Shown in pieces: positions 1 through 10,620 of a stretch of DNA of 64,000 nt. The position numbers and the translations under genes were made by a program. The notes under the pieces are model-generated. The model was not told where the DNA came from, did not search any database, and saw nothing but the letters and a program-made list of their open reading frames with translations. Positions within the stretch are counted from its first letter, which is position 1; every line of letters begins with the position of its first letter. Origin of the DNA: Spiroplasma sp. (GTDB taxonomy: Bacteria > Bacillota_I > Bacilli_A > Mycoplasmatales > VBWQ01); assembly GCA_031119525.1 (NCBI GenBank), contig JAVHXO010000003.1, positions 1 through 64,000 on the forward strand, written 5' to 3'.

Positions 1-54
1 AAAGGGGCTAGTAACCCTAACCAAAAGCAATACTAGCATACCAGTGCTATAGTC
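1..54 (+). repeat. Leader-like repeat, copy A (inverted partner near 39.0 kb)
   Basis: Bases 1-39 are identical to the - strand at 39040-39002; after two changed bases another 13 match. It can fold: GCTAGTA (8-14) pairs with TACTAGC (31-37), or TAGCA (34-38) pairs with TGCTA (44-48). The loop contains TAACCAAAA. A strong terminator follows, then the first ICE gene. It may start before base 1. Function unknown; a structured leader or small RNA is the simplest reading. Confidence 0.6.
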
Positions 55-100
55 CAATAAGACAATAAACTATTAACAAAAAAATCAAAACAATTAAATA

Positions 101-157
101 AAAACTCATGTGAAAAAATTTTGGCTTTTTTTGAACATGAGTTTTATTTTTTGTAAA
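101..157 (+). terminator. Rho-independent terminator between leader and first ICE gene
   Basis: AAAACTCATGT pairs with ACATGAGTTTT across a loop and runs into TATTTTTTG. It lies between the repeat at 1-54 and the start at 187, so it ends a small RNA or acts as an attenuator. Confidence 0.75.
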
Positions 158-186
158 AACAAAAACAAGGAGTTTAAAACAAAAAT

Positions 187-471
187 ATGTCAATTAATGA
201 AATTATAAAAAAATATTTACCAATTACTAATCAAAAATTTTCAAAAACAACAACAAAAATTAACCATTGCCAAAATAAAAATTATCAATATTGTTGCGAA
301 TGCAAAGAAAAGAAATTACAACTTTGTAATGAAAAACTGATTTTTAGAGAAATTAAACAAGTTAGCAATTTTCGTTGACATTTATCCTTTAACTGCCAAA
401 ATAATCATCTAATTATTAGATATGTAATTATTGAAAATAAAAAAATTATTATTGGGGCAATAAAAAACTAA
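187..471 (+). CDS. Cys-rich small protein, first gene of ICE block
   Basis: 94 residues when TGA is read as Trp. AAGGAG lies about 15 bases before the ATG. The middle holds a cysteine cluster (CQNKNYQYCCECKE, then a further LC) that could bind zinc, and a later FNCQNNH. No membrane segment or signal peptide is visible. I do not recognise the family. Its place directly after a terminator-ended leader and before the lipoprotein and pilin-like genes makes it the first product of the conjugation block; a zinc-ribbon regulator would fit but is a guess. Confidence 0.65.
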
Positions 472-500
472 CCTAATTTAAAAAAGCGTAATTAAAAACA

Positions 501-518
501 AAGGAGGAAAAAGGAGGA
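501..518 (+). promoter_or_regulatory. Duplicated Shine-Dalgarno sequence
   Basis: AAAGGAGG appears twice in direct succession (AAAGGAGGAAAAAGGAGG) just upstream of the ATG at 530. The second copy sits at normal distance; the first may be a duplication that raises binding. Confidence 0.6.
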
Positions 519-529
519 AAAAGAAAAAA

Positions 530-1126
530 ATGCAAAAAATTTTACAACTCTTATTAACCTTGACACTTACTAGTGTTATTAGCCTACCAATCAGTGGTTG
601 TGCTGGTTTTTGATTTGGTGGTAATTCTGAAAATCCAAAACAACCAAAACCAATTGAAGAAGATATTGCTTATTATCAAGCATTAATTACAATAAATGAA
701 ACTTATATTAAAGAATGCCAAGAATGAATTAATGATATTGAAAAGGAAATTGAAACTGGCGAAGTTAATCAAGACGAAGCAAAAATTGAAATTACAGCAA
801 TTTCTGCTGAAGTTCAAGTTTATCAAGGAAAAATTAATGAATACCAATATCAAATCTTATTATTACAATCTGGCGGAAAAATTACTATCGTTGAAAAAGG
901 CCAAGCAATAATTTTTTTAACAGCGAAAATTGAAAATTTAAGAGAACAATTACGATTAATAAAAATATTACAAGCAGAATTTCCAGAAGATTATCCTGAT
1001 CAAGAATTAAAAACAATTGAAAAAAATATCACTGATACTGAAATAATTTTAAAAGAAATATTAGAAATTGAGGAGAAAAAAAATGATCAATCCAATTTTA
1101 AGCAAATCAATAATATTTGCTGATAG
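530..1126 (+). CDS. Small lipoprotein with helical domain
   Basis: 198 residues. The N-terminus is a lipoprotein signal: MQK followed by a hydrophobic stretch ending PISGC, so Cys at about residue 24 would be lipidated and the protein anchored outside the membrane. The mature part is charged and helical, with long Glu/Lys/Gln runs suggesting coiled coil. Two TGA codons are read as Trp. The last 44 bases overlap the start of the pilin-like gene in another frame, so translation is probably coupled. Family not recognised; its position beside the pilin-like gene suggests a surface part of the conjugation apparatus. Confidence 0.7.
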
Positions 1127-1424
1127 TGGCGGCGTTCCTGATTTTGGTGGAATTATTAACACAGTAACAATTTGAGTTAATGCGGCATTAGGTGTTTTAG
1201 TTACTCTAGAAGTTATCTTTGCTACTGTTAAAGCTGTATGAATTTGATGAAGTGTCATCAGAAATTCTGATGAGCCCGATACCAGAGCAACTTATTTGAG
1301 TGCTTTAAAATGGCCAATAATTGCAATTATTGGTACTTGCGTTGTCATTGCCTTATCCAATGTTGTGATTCAAATTGTTAAATCAGCCAATTTAGGAATT
1401 GGTGGAACATTTGGTGGAACATAA
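1083..1424 (+). CDS. Pilin-like conjugal transfer protein (VirB2/Mbov_0395-like)
   Basis: 113 residues with two long hydrophobic segments: about residues 30-58 (TIWVNAALGVLVTLEVIFAT) and 78-104 (WPIIAIIGTCVVIALSNVVI). A short charged loop (RNSDEPDTRATY) separates them. This two-helix layout is that of VirB2/TrbC pilins, and mollicute ICEs carry a pilin-like protein just before the VirB6-like gene, as here. GAGGAG at 1070-1075, inside the previous gene, serves as ribosome site. Four TGA codons encode Trp. Function is inferred from size, topology and position. Confidence 0.6.
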
Positions 1425-1499
1425 AATCAAAGATAAAAATAAAAATTAATCATAACTGACTTTTAATTTTTTAAGAATAATTGAAAGGAGGAAATTTAA

Positions 1500-2933
1500 A
1501 TGATTATTAATGCCATTTTAAAATTAACTTGAATTATTTTTATTCAAGGACCATTAAGTTTAATTGCTGCCTTTAATACAGTTTTAGAATATTTAACGGG
1601 TGGCATAATCAATGATTTACTTTTTGGATCAGTCACTGAGTTTCAATGAAATAATATCCCAATCCAATTTTGATGATTTGTAGTTCTCGCTTTTTGTCTT
1701 TTTGCTTTAATATTTGTGATTCAAATGATAATTTTAATTTTTAAAGAAGCAATTGAAACAAAAACAAAATTTGTTATTGCATTACAAAATGCTGTTAAAT
1801 CATTTAGTTTTATGTTTTTAATTCCCATCTTTTTCTTTCTAGCTAATTTTATTGTTCAAAATATTGCTAACACAGTTATCAACCACTTTGGTAACAATAG
1901 TAATCTTGCTAACTATTTATACAATATTGGTAACCCCCATTGAGATGGTAACCCAACAATTTCAGATGGTTATGGACCACCAGGCAACATTAGAGATTAT
2001 AATATCATGGCACAACTTTTAGGAACATGATTTATGTTATTTGCGATTTTAATGATTGGGTTAATTTTAGTGCAAAAAATTATTGAATTGTTTTTTTTAT
2101 TTGTTATTAGTCCAATTGTTATGGTGGTCATGGTAATTGATGATGGTAAATCAGCTTATACTTGAAAAGATATGGTGATTGCTAAATTTTTAGCATCCAC
2201 AGCAACATTGATTGGTTATTATATCTTTATTTCAGCAACTCAAGGTTTATTAAGTTCTGGATTAAAAGGTTTAGATGATTCACCAATTACCAAATCATTA
2301 TTTATAATTTTATTCTTATGTGGCGGTGCGATGGCAACAATGTCATTTTCTGACATGACGGCAAATTTTCTTGGTGAAGCAGTTGGTTTTAAAGAAGGTA
2401 TGGCATCAATGCGATCAACGGTTGCTGGGGGTATGATGGCGATGGGTGCTGGCAAGATGGCTGGTCGGGCATTAGGATTTATGAAGAGTCAGCGTGCTAA
2501 ATCAGGAATTATTGACGGTTTAGCAAATTCCTTAACTAATGATGGTAAAACATCTGATGTTGGTGGTGGTGTAAATATGACAACCTTCCGGAATGCAACA
2601 ATTGGTATGGCAGCAAGAAGTGGTATTATTGGTTTAACTGGTTTAGTTACTGGAGCAATTGGCGCAGGATATGGCCATATGGCTGGTGGAGCAGAAAAAG
2701 CATGAAAAACTAATTCGCGCAAAGGATTGATGGGAAAAGTTCGCGGTACTGCAAGAATTGTTGGTCAAGCAGCGATAACACCCGTGGTTGCACCAAGTAA
2801 AAAAATATATACTGGATTCAAAAATACTGGCAAAATTATTAAAAATAGTGCAACAGATGCCAAACAAAAAAAATTGATAAAGCATAAAAATTCATTAAAA
2901 AATCAAGAACCCCAAGATAATAATAAAAACTAA
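1500..2933 (+). CDS. VirB6/TrbL-like polytopic membrane protein (Mbov_0396-like)
   Basis: 477 residues, good AAAGGAGG site. The first 300 residues hold about six or seven hydrophobic segments. After them comes a Gly/Ala/Met-rich part (GGMMAMGAGKMAGRALGF) and a basic tail (KQKKLIKHKNS). VirB6/TrbL proteins have the same plan: a bundle of helices forming part of the inner-membrane channel, followed by a flexible Gly-rich tail. It follows the pilin-like gene and precedes the VirB4-like ATPase, as in other mollicute ICEs. At least eight TGA codons must be read as Trp to keep the frame open. Confidence 0.7.
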
Positions 2934-2970
2934 TGATCATGATAGAGAAAAAGTTAAAATTGTTGTATAA

Positions 2971-3020
2971 TCAGGGTTAATAAAGGGTTAATTACAAGAA
3001 TGTTAATATCAGGGTTAATA
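2971..3020 (+). repeat. Three direct repeats AGGGTTAAT
   Basis: AGGGTTAAT occurs at 2973-2981, 2984-2992 and 3011-3019, between a TATAAT-like box (2965-2970) and the start of the next gene at 3040. The spacing is uneven. They could be binding sites for an ICE regulator; no such protein is identified. Confidence 0.5.
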
Positions 3021-3039
3021 CAAGATTGAGGTGAAATAA

Positions 3040-3480
3040 ATGGGATTATGAAATTTTTTGGGTGGCAATAAAATTGGACCAGGTCATCCCCGTTATGAAA
3101 GAGCAATCAGACAAAACCGCGAAACAGAAGCAGAAATTATTAAATATGTTTCTTGTTTAATTATGCGCGATGGTGTAGAGAAGGCTCTTGAAGAAGAAGG
3201 AGAACAAAATGTTGTTGCCGTTTTAAAAAAATTCCCTTATTGTCCGCAATATCCAGACGGGTGAAAATTTGTTTGAGGTAAAGAAGAACAACATATTAAT
3301 CATTGAAAATTAGCACATAAGTGATTAAGGCAAAAGAAAATTAAAGAACACCATGATGATATGACAGAATTAGGGTTAGTTAATAATGACTATACTAACT
3401 ATATTAAATATTTAGAACAACGAATTGAAAAATTGGAAAAACAATTAAAGGTAACTGAACCAGAAAAAGAAGCAAATTAA
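3040..3480 (+). CDS. Unrecognised ICE protein with C-terminal coiled coil
   Basis: 146 residues, soluble, with GAGGTGA before the ATG. The N-terminal half contains ERAIRQNRETEAEIIKYV; the middle has FPYCPQYPDGWKFVWGKEEQ. The end, YIKYLEQRIEKLEKQLKV, has leucine/isoleucine heptads typical of a short coiled coil, so it may dimerise. Several TGA codons encode Trp. I do not recognise the family. A strong terminator follows at once, so this gene closes a transcription unit within the element. Confidence 0.65.
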
Positions 3481-3517
3481 ATATTTTAAATATATAACTA
3501 AATAAATAATATAATTT

Positions 3518-3549
3518 AAAAAACTGATTTAAAGAAAATCAGTTTTTTT
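3518..3549 (+). terminator. Rho-independent terminator
   Basis: AAAAACTGATTT pairs with AAATCAGTTTTT and is followed by T residues. It ends the unit that contains the gene stopping at 3480. Confidence 0.8.
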
Positions 3550-3596
3550 ATTTCAAAATAGGAAGAACAAAAAAAACTAAATTAGGAAGAAAGGTA

Positions 3597-3713
3597 ATGA
3601 TTATGGCAAAAGATAATAAAGAACAATTTATTAGAACCCACACTGATGGTATTAACAAACTTAATAATCTTAATAAAGAAAAAGAACCAAAAAATAAAAA
3701 TAAAAAACGTTAA
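3597..3713 (+). CDS. Very small basic protein (38 residues)
   Basis: Short open frame from ATG 3597 (or ATG 3603) to TAA 3711-3713, with GGAAGAAAGG ahead. The product is hydrophilic, with a Lys/Asn-rich C-terminus (KEPKNKNKKR). It lies between a terminator and the small membrane protein at 3761. Whether it is made is uncertain; the ribosome site and position between co-directional genes support it. Confidence 0.4.
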   Translation: MIMAKDNKEQFIRTHTDGINKLNNLNKEKEPKNKNKKR

Positions 3714-3760
3714 TAAATTATTAAGAACACAAATAAGATTAAAGGAGTTAAAAGTTAAAA

Positions 3761-3979
3761 GTGTTAGAAACATTAAGTATTCTATCTAGTACATTACTAG
3801 CTGGGATTTTTTTTACGTTAATAAAATTAAAAAAAATTAATAATTTTAAAAAGATTAATCAAATTGAAGCACCAAAAAATAAAAAATGGCGGATAGCACT
3901 AATATACCTTTTAATAATTTTTGTTACTTTATTCATTTTATTGACTTCACTAATTTTAGTTTTAGAACTTAACAATTAA
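3761..3979 (+). CDS. Small membrane protein, GTG start
   Basis: 72 residues starting with GTG after AAAGGAG. Two hydrophobic segments: near the N-terminus (LSILSSTLLAGIFFTLI) and at the C-terminus (IALIYLLIIFVTLFILLTSL). A basic loop of KK/NN residues lies between them. Placed just upstream of the large surface protein. Family not recognised; a small accessory of the secretion channel is possible. Confidence 0.6.
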   Translation: MLETLSILSSTLLAGIFFTLIKLKKINNFKKINQIEAPKNKKWRIALIYLLIIFVTLFILLTSLILVLELNN

Positions 3980-4020
3980 TAGCAAGATTCAATAAAAATA
4001 TTCATTAGAAGGGAGAAACT

Positions 4021-6807
4021 ATGAAAACATTACAATTATTGTTATTAAGTACCTTAATCGGTCCTACAAGCATCGTTAATGATCAAACAATTATTAAATT
4101 AAACTCCTACCAAACTGACCCAGACTTTAAAAAACCATTTTATAAAAATCTTGATCAAAATTTTGGTGATGCGAATGCTAATGTTTATCAAACATATCTA
4201 AGACCTAATGGTCAAACAACAACTGGTGTTAGTGCAATTTTTGATTGAACAAAATTTACTAATAGTTGAAGTGAATTTCAAGATAATTATGACCAATTAA
4301 CTTTAGAAGTTGATATGGAAATCGCTTTTAATTATTACAATATTAAGTGGTCTGGCAGTAATTTTACTGTACCACTAAAAAATATTACCTCTAGTACTAA
4401 TAATTGAATTACCCTTGGTCAAGTTAATCAACAAACCAGTCAGGGTGGTCGCAGAGATGCAACCCATGGTCGAATTGATTATAGTTGTTGAATTGCAACA
4501 AATGGGATTGTGCGAATTCAATTCCGTTTCGTTACTTGAGCAAGTAATAATTATGATAATTATTATTTTACAATTACAACAAAAAAAGTTAAAACAAAAA
4601 CAACATTTGACTATAATAAAACAATTAAAGAACAATTAAATCAAAAAATTAATAATCAAACATTAACAATTACTTCTGATTATTCTAGTATTCTAACTGA
4701 AGAGCATAATAAATTAAAAATTACAGGAGCAATTAATGATTTAATTGCCAGTGCTTTGGGCGAATTTTATCAACCTTGAAAACAATATATTGATCCTTAT
4801 ACTTATAATAATCTCACAAATGATGTTTTAATCACGATCAGATTTCCTAATCCTAATGATAATCAAAAATATGAATCATGAGGTTTTACTGTTAAAATCA
4901 AGATTAATTTAACCCAAGAGTATTGAAATAAAAACTTTCAAGAACGATTTAAGATTGAATCAGGCAAAGTAATTAATCCTAATAATCCTAATGGTGAAAT
5001 GATCGAAGATCAACCATTAGTTTGAAATGGTAAGCAAATTTATGGCACAACAGCTGTTATTCGATTTGATGGTCATCCTAATGGTACTGAAACAATGAAG
5101 GTAAATGGCGTGCCAATTCAAGTGATTGACAATAAATTTACCTTCCAAATGACTGATAATCAAGCGCATAAAACTAATGAATACCAAATTTTATTAGAAC
5201 AACATAATGAAGATACTTGAGAAGTAATTGGAAAATATGAAAGAAATTATACCATTAAACAAACAGTCCCAGAATTATCATTAAAATGGTATGCTTGAAA
5301 TCCTGAACAAAATCCTGAACAAAAAATCTTAACTGAACCAACCTTACCAAATGGTGATCCTAACCCCCAATATGATAAAGAAGTAAATATTAAAACCGGA
5401 ACAAAAACTGAACTTATCTGAATTAAACATAAAGCAGAAAATGTTTTCCCATTAGATCCATTAGATTTAGAAGGAAAAATAATTGCCAATAAAGAGCAAT
5501 TTAATCAAGGTTTTTTGGCTGAAGGATCAGTTAGTGGCATGGGAATTAGTCAACTATTTAACGATAATTGAATTAATTCAGTCCAACGAGTTAAAATTGA
5601 TGAAAAAACTTTAATGGCAATTGGTGAACCAGAAACAATTGCCAGTGATGATAAAGGTAGTTATTTTTCTGAATCAGGAACTTATCTATATATCATTACC
5701 GACCAAAAACAAATGACAGCAAGTAAATTAGTTATTATTGGCCAAAAATGACAAGATAAGTATGTTAAATTTTTGGATGTTGTAAATAATTCTGATGTTG
5801 CTGTACCATTTTGAAGTACCCTGCAAGGTTTTCATTTAAAAAATTATTTAGTTAAATATAAACAATTTAACTCAACTGATATTCATGATTTAACATTTGA
5901 ACAAGTATCTAGTTATTGAAAAGAATATGTTAGTGCCGTTTATTTAGGGCAAATTGATTTAAGAATTAACCCAATCGATCAAATTGACTTACAGACAATT
6001 CAATTATCTGAAATTAAAGTTAATGCTAGTGATTATCAAACATTACAACAAGCAATTCTAAAAAATCTAAAGCTTAAATTAAAAAGTAATGGCATTAATG
6101 CCATTTATGATGTTGATTATAAAATTAGAGATTTTGAGCAACAAATAACAAAACTATTAACATATAGTGAAGGTAATGATATTCGAGTAACTTTAACAAT
6201 CGATGCCTTAGACACATCAACAATCATTAGAAATTCAACCAAAGTTGATGTTCGTAATAGTAAAAATATTAATTCTGACCAATTATTTGATTTATCAAAA
6301 GTAACATTTCTTATTAGACGGAATAATTTTAGCCAATTTACTGTTGCCAAATTAAAACAATGAATTATTGCCGACATTAGACAACAATTACCCAATGATT
6401 TAACAATCGCACAAGATTATCTAATTAATAATTTAGATGATCAAACTTTAACGAACTTTATTACTAACTTAGAAATATTTGAATTAAAAATTACTATTGC
6501 ATCAACACCTGATTCAAATAAAACAGAAAACAGTGCTTTTTTTATAATAATTAATGATCCTGATGCTGATATTGCACCAACAATCCCACCTGATCCAAAC
6601 CCAAAACCAAAACCTGATTCAAAACCAAAACAAAGTTGATTTGCTAATGGCCAAAATCTGTTAATTTTATCAATTATTGTCGGATTAATAATTGGTGGCG
6701 CAACAACAATAATTTTCTTTAAAAATCGCGTTAAAAAAGGGATTGGCGGTAAAAAAAATAAACCGATAAAAGAAAAAAATCAAGACAAAAAAAATCAAAC
6801 AAACTAA
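4021..6807 (+). CDS. Large cell-surface protein of the ICE, C-terminal anchor
   Basis: 928 residues. A short signal-like N-terminus (MKTLQLLLLSTLIGPTS) is followed by a large extracellular part rich in Asn, Thr and aromatic residues. Near the end is a proline linker (PPDPNPKPKPDSKPKQ), one membrane helix (LLILSIIVGLIIGGATTIIF) and a short Lys-rich tail inside the cell. This is a type I surface protein plan, as in mollicute adhesins and the large surface proteins of mollicute ICEs. About twenty TGA codons encode Trp. Likely contact with the recipient cell or host; this is inference. A terminator follows. Confidence 0.75.
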
Positions 6808-6839
6808 GTGGTTAAAAACAAATTTAGCCATTTTTTTAT
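6808..6839 (+). terminator. Rho-independent terminator
   Basis: TGGTTAAA pairs with TTTAGCCA (one G-T pair) and is followed by seven T. Lies between the surface protein and the VirB4-like gene. Confidence 0.7.
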
Positions 6840-6861
6840 GAATCAAGAAATGGAGATACTT

Positions 6862-9549
6862 ATGAAAAATTTAATTCCGAAATCAATTAATAAAAGTAAA
6901 TTAGTAATTTGACGAAATATGAGTTTAGTTGATATTTTAATTATTCTTGGTTGAATTTCTTTAACTGGATTGTTTGTTTTTGGTTTACCGCTGAATAATT
7001 GGCAAAAAATTATTGGTGTGATTTTTTTAGCACTTTTTGCTGTACCATTAATTATTCCAGTGCAACCCGGTATTAAAGGATGGAATGCAATTATTTTATT
7101 ATTTCGTCATGGTTCAATGATTAAAAAATATCAACAAAAAACTCGTAATGATACTAGTTTATTAGTACCTTATGAGAAAGTGGTTGGCAAATATTTTATT
7201 CAAAGTCATAAAATTAATGGTAAAAAAAATCTTGTTGGCTGTTTAACAATTAAGGGTTTTGATCTTAGTTTATTAAATCCTGAAGAACAACAATTGCGAC
7301 TAAAAGATTTTCAAGATGCTTTAAGATTTAGTGATTTTGCAATGACATTCTTAAAATTAGAAAAACCATTAAATTTTAATAATACTGTGATTTATTATCA
7401 ACAACAATTGAAAAAACTTAATAAAGAATATCAAAAAAATACTATTAGTAAAGATGAGTTTGGTGCTCGACAAAAACAAATTAAAGCGTTAATTACTAAT
7501 TTAGAACAAGATTTAGTGACAACAAATGAAGGAATAAAAACAAAAAAATCATTTTATATTTTTGTTTATGGTAAAAATGAAATAGAATTACTAGAATTTA
7601 TTGAACGATTAGAAAATAAATTAAATAATTGTAATTTTATTTGTGAATTATTAACTAATTATCAACTTGTTAATATCTTACATTTAATTTGAAATCCTTA
7701 TCGTGCTGAAATTAGTTTGCAAACTTTTAATACTCATAAAAATAATTTAAGTCAATTATTAGCTTTTGAAAAATTTCAGCTTCATAAAACTTATTTTACT
7801 GCTGATAATCTTTATTATTCAGTTAATGGTATTCATGATTATCCATTATTAATTAATGATTTATGGGGGGCAACTTTAGCATGCAATGAACAAACAATTA
7901 TTTGAAATATTAATCCCCTCAATGCCCAACAAATGAAGGTATCTTTAAATAAAGCACTTAATAATGCTTACACAAAACAATTTATGACCAAATCACATAT
8001 TAATCGTAGTGAAAACAATTATGAAATTAGTGCTTATCAAGCATTAATTGAAGATATCAATGGCGCTAATGAAGTAATTAAGAATGTTAATATTTTATTT
8101 TTAAACTATGGTACTAATTTTAAATTATTAAAAGAATCTCAAGGGCGATTAAAAAAATCTTTGTTAGAACTAGAAATGAAAATTAACCCACTAACTTATC
8201 GCCAATTAGAAGGCTACAATGCTTTTTTACCAAAAAATTATGATCCATTAATGATGAGAATTGGCCGAGAAATGCCTTGTGCTACTTTAGCTGCTGCTTT
8301 CCCTTTTATGAGTGGCGGTTTAAATGATGACCAAGGGATGTATTTAGGTCAAAGCAATATTGGTGATCCAATCTTATTCAATCAATTCAAGTTGAATAGG
8401 AAAAGAAAAAATCATAATCAAATTATCATTGGTACTAGTGGCAGTGGTAAATCTTTTACAACTAAGAAAATGATTGCTTTTCACTTAAATATGAACCGAA
8501 ATGTTATTGTCATTGATCCAGAGCGAGAATATAAGCACCTTTGTGATTATTATCATGGTCAATGAATTGATACTGGTGATGCTTCAACTGGAAGAATTAA
8601 TCCCTTACAAATCTTAGATAATAACTTTAAAGAGTCATCAGAATTTAATAACCAAAATAGTAATACAATTGAAGCAACAATGGATGAACAAAATGCTGCT
8701 CCAGTATCTAATCATTTACGGTTATTAACCCAATGATTTAAAACATTATATCCTGATTTTAATGATCGGGAATTTAATGTCCTACTTAAATACTTAAAAA
8801 GTTTATATCAAAACTGAAAGATTACTAATAAAGTTGAAATTAAGCTTTTAAAACCAGAACAATTCCCAACTATGACTGATTTCTACCACCTTTTAACTAA
8901 ACAACAACAAACCAATGATAATTTATTATTACAAGAATTCATTGATATTATCGGCACTGATTTCCTTAATGATGGTAAATATGAAAAATTATGGAATGGT
9001 CATACAACATTAAGCTTTAATAAAGCATTCGTTGTTTATGATGTTTTAACATTATTTGATCAAGATGAGTCAAAAGTAACTGCAGCGCAATTACATTTAG
9101 TTTTAGCAGTAATTAAAGCTGAAGTAAAACATAATCGTTTTAAGAGTAACAATGAAATTGTCATCATCATTGATGAAGCCCATCTAGCAATTGATAAAGA
9201 TAATCCAGAAGCTTTAAACTTTATCTTTCAAATGGTTAAAAGAATTAGAAAGTATAACGGAGCCATCATTATTACCACCCAAAACTTAAACGACTTTTCT
9301 GGTTCTTCAGAGATTAAAAAGAAAACAACAGCGATAATTAATAACACACAATATTCTTTAATTTTAAACTTAGCACCACAAGATTTAAAAGATGTTGCTG
9401 AATTATATCGTAGTTATGGTGGTTTAACAGAAACTGAGCAAGATTTTATTGCTCGAGCAAATAAAGGTCAAGCATTATTTGTTGTTTCAGGTTATGAGCG
9501 ACATTGTATTAACATCGAAGCTTCAATTAAAGAACAACAAGCTTTTTAA
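6862..9549 (+). CDS. traE: VirB4/TraE-type conjugal transfer ATPase (Mbov_0397-like)
   Basis: 895 residues; TGGAGA precedes the ATG. The N-terminus has two membrane segments (about residues 25-75), then a long helical region. Walker A GTSGSGKS is at residues 524-531, and Walker B with VIIIDEAH has its Asp at 771. A downstream TTQNLNDF and NNTQYSLILN stretch fits VirB4/TraC ATPases. Such ATPases power assembly of the type IV secretion channel at the inner membrane. The fused membrane segments resemble VirB3-VirB4 fusions. All TGA codons fall where Trp is acceptable; no frameshift is seen. Confidence 0.88.
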
Positions 9550-9896
9550 TAATAAAAAAAGAACTCATTAGGTTCTTTAAATACATCAAGTTTAGTTACT
9601 AGCAAGAATTTTTTAAAGATATCAAAATTGAAATTGAAAAAGAGTAAAAAAATTATTAAATAAACAAAAAAATTAATCAAAATATTTTGCCAAATTAAAA
9701 GAACACTTTAAGGATGTTTTTTGCGCTAAAACAAAAGAAAATATTTAAAACTTAAAATATGACAGATTATTGACATAAAAATAGCAAATAATTAAGTCTA
9801 TATTGCATTTTCTACTGATAATAACACTTATATCATGTTGTAATTCACTTAAAAAAGTTATCTAATATAGTATAGATGCATAGGAGGTATCAAAAT
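9550..9896 (+). other. Intergenic stretch after traE-like gene
   Basis: A weak hairpin (AAAGAAC with GTTCTTT, 9558-9578) follows the stop. No open frame of note is present. It holds the promoter candidate for the lipoprotein at its right end; otherwise plain AT-rich sequence. Confidence 0.5.
9844..9871 (+). promoter_or_regulatory. Promoter candidate for lipoprotein gene
   Basis: TTCACT (9844-9849) and TATAGT (9866-9871) are 16 bases apart, followed 26 bases later by the ATG with AGGAGG between. The -35 box is imperfect. Confidence 0.45.
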
Positions 9897-10412
9897 ATGA
9901 AAAAATTACTATCTATGTTAGGAGCAATTTCTTTAACTGCCCTAGCAAGTACAACAGTAGTAGCTTGCGGACAACAAGAACAAGCTAAAACACCAGAAAC
10001 TTTAAATGGTAAAAGTTTTAGTGTTAATCTTGATGATTTAAAAATTGACGCTACTGAAAAAGACAAATCTAAACAAGAGCAATGAGGCGAAGGAAGTGCT
10101 GGATTCTTATACAGTACATTATGATCAATTAATCAAGCTAATGAAGAATACCCAATTCAAAACTCTGAAGTAGCTAGCTACTTAACAAAAGGTGAATCAT
10201 TACTTCGTGGTGCTGATGATGGTACAAACATTACTATTAATGGTAAAACATTAGCCGAAATTGCTAGTGAAAATGGTGGTGCTGATTGACACACAACAAA
10301 ATTAGAAAAAGAAGACAAAGTTGTTTTAACTGTATCAATTAGAAGCTATGAAAAAGGCGGAGCACCAGGTAAATTAACTGAAAATGTTAAAATCACTTTA
10401 AACATTATTTAA
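9897..10412 (+). CDS. Spiroplasma-type lipoprotein
   Basis: 171 residues. The start at 9897 is chosen because AGGAGG lies just before it and the product opens with MKKLLSMLGAISLTAL, ending VVAC: a standard Spiroplasma lipoprotein leader with lipidated Cys 24. The mature protein is acidic and polar, without further membrane segments. It has its own promoter candidate and a strong terminator, so it is a single-gene unit inside the ICE. The leader is almost the same as that of the 53-residue protein at 32628-32789. Resemblance to spiralin is limited to the leader; function unknown. Confidence 0.8.
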
Positions 10413-10437
10413 TTTAATTTAATAGCATATAATAAAA

Positions 10438-10474
10438 AAAATTGGTTGAGAGATAGTATCAACCAATTTTTTTA
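10438..10474 (+). terminator. Rho-independent terminator
   Basis: AAATTGGTTGA pairs with TCAACCAATTT and runs into T7. It ends the lipoprotein transcript. Confidence 0.85.
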
Positions 10475-10536
10475 TTGCTCCTAACACCAATCAAGTATTA
10501 ATGTGCAATAATCCCCTAAGGACAATTAAATCTTAA

Positions 10537-10575
10537 CAAAAGTAAGTCGTTAACACAACGACTTACTTTTTTTTA
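10537..10575 (+). terminator. Second strong hairpin before coiled-coil gene
   Basis: AAAAGTAAGTCGTT pairs with AACGACTTACTTTT around a short loop and is followed by T residues. As nothing codes between the two terminators, this one may act as an attenuator for the gene at 10621 or be a bidirectional stop. Confidence 0.7.
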
Positions 10576-10620
10576 TTTTGAAAGATTTAATCCAAAACTT
10601 AAGTGAAGGGAGATAACTTT

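Noticed and set aside
2240..2722. Overlapping open frames on the opposite strand of the VirB6-like gene
   Set aside because: They have no ribosome sites and arise from its Gly/Ala-rich codons; the + strand frame explains the region.
6862..9549. Apparent fragmentation of many genes (VirB4-like, alaS, mgtA, rpoBC)
   Set aside because: All breaks are TGA codons at positions where Trp is expected; with the Mollicutes code the genes are intact, so they are not pseudogenes.
9770..9800. TTGACA as -35 box for the lipoprotein gene
   Set aside because: No -10 box lies at 16-18 bases; the TATATT after it is 23 bases away.
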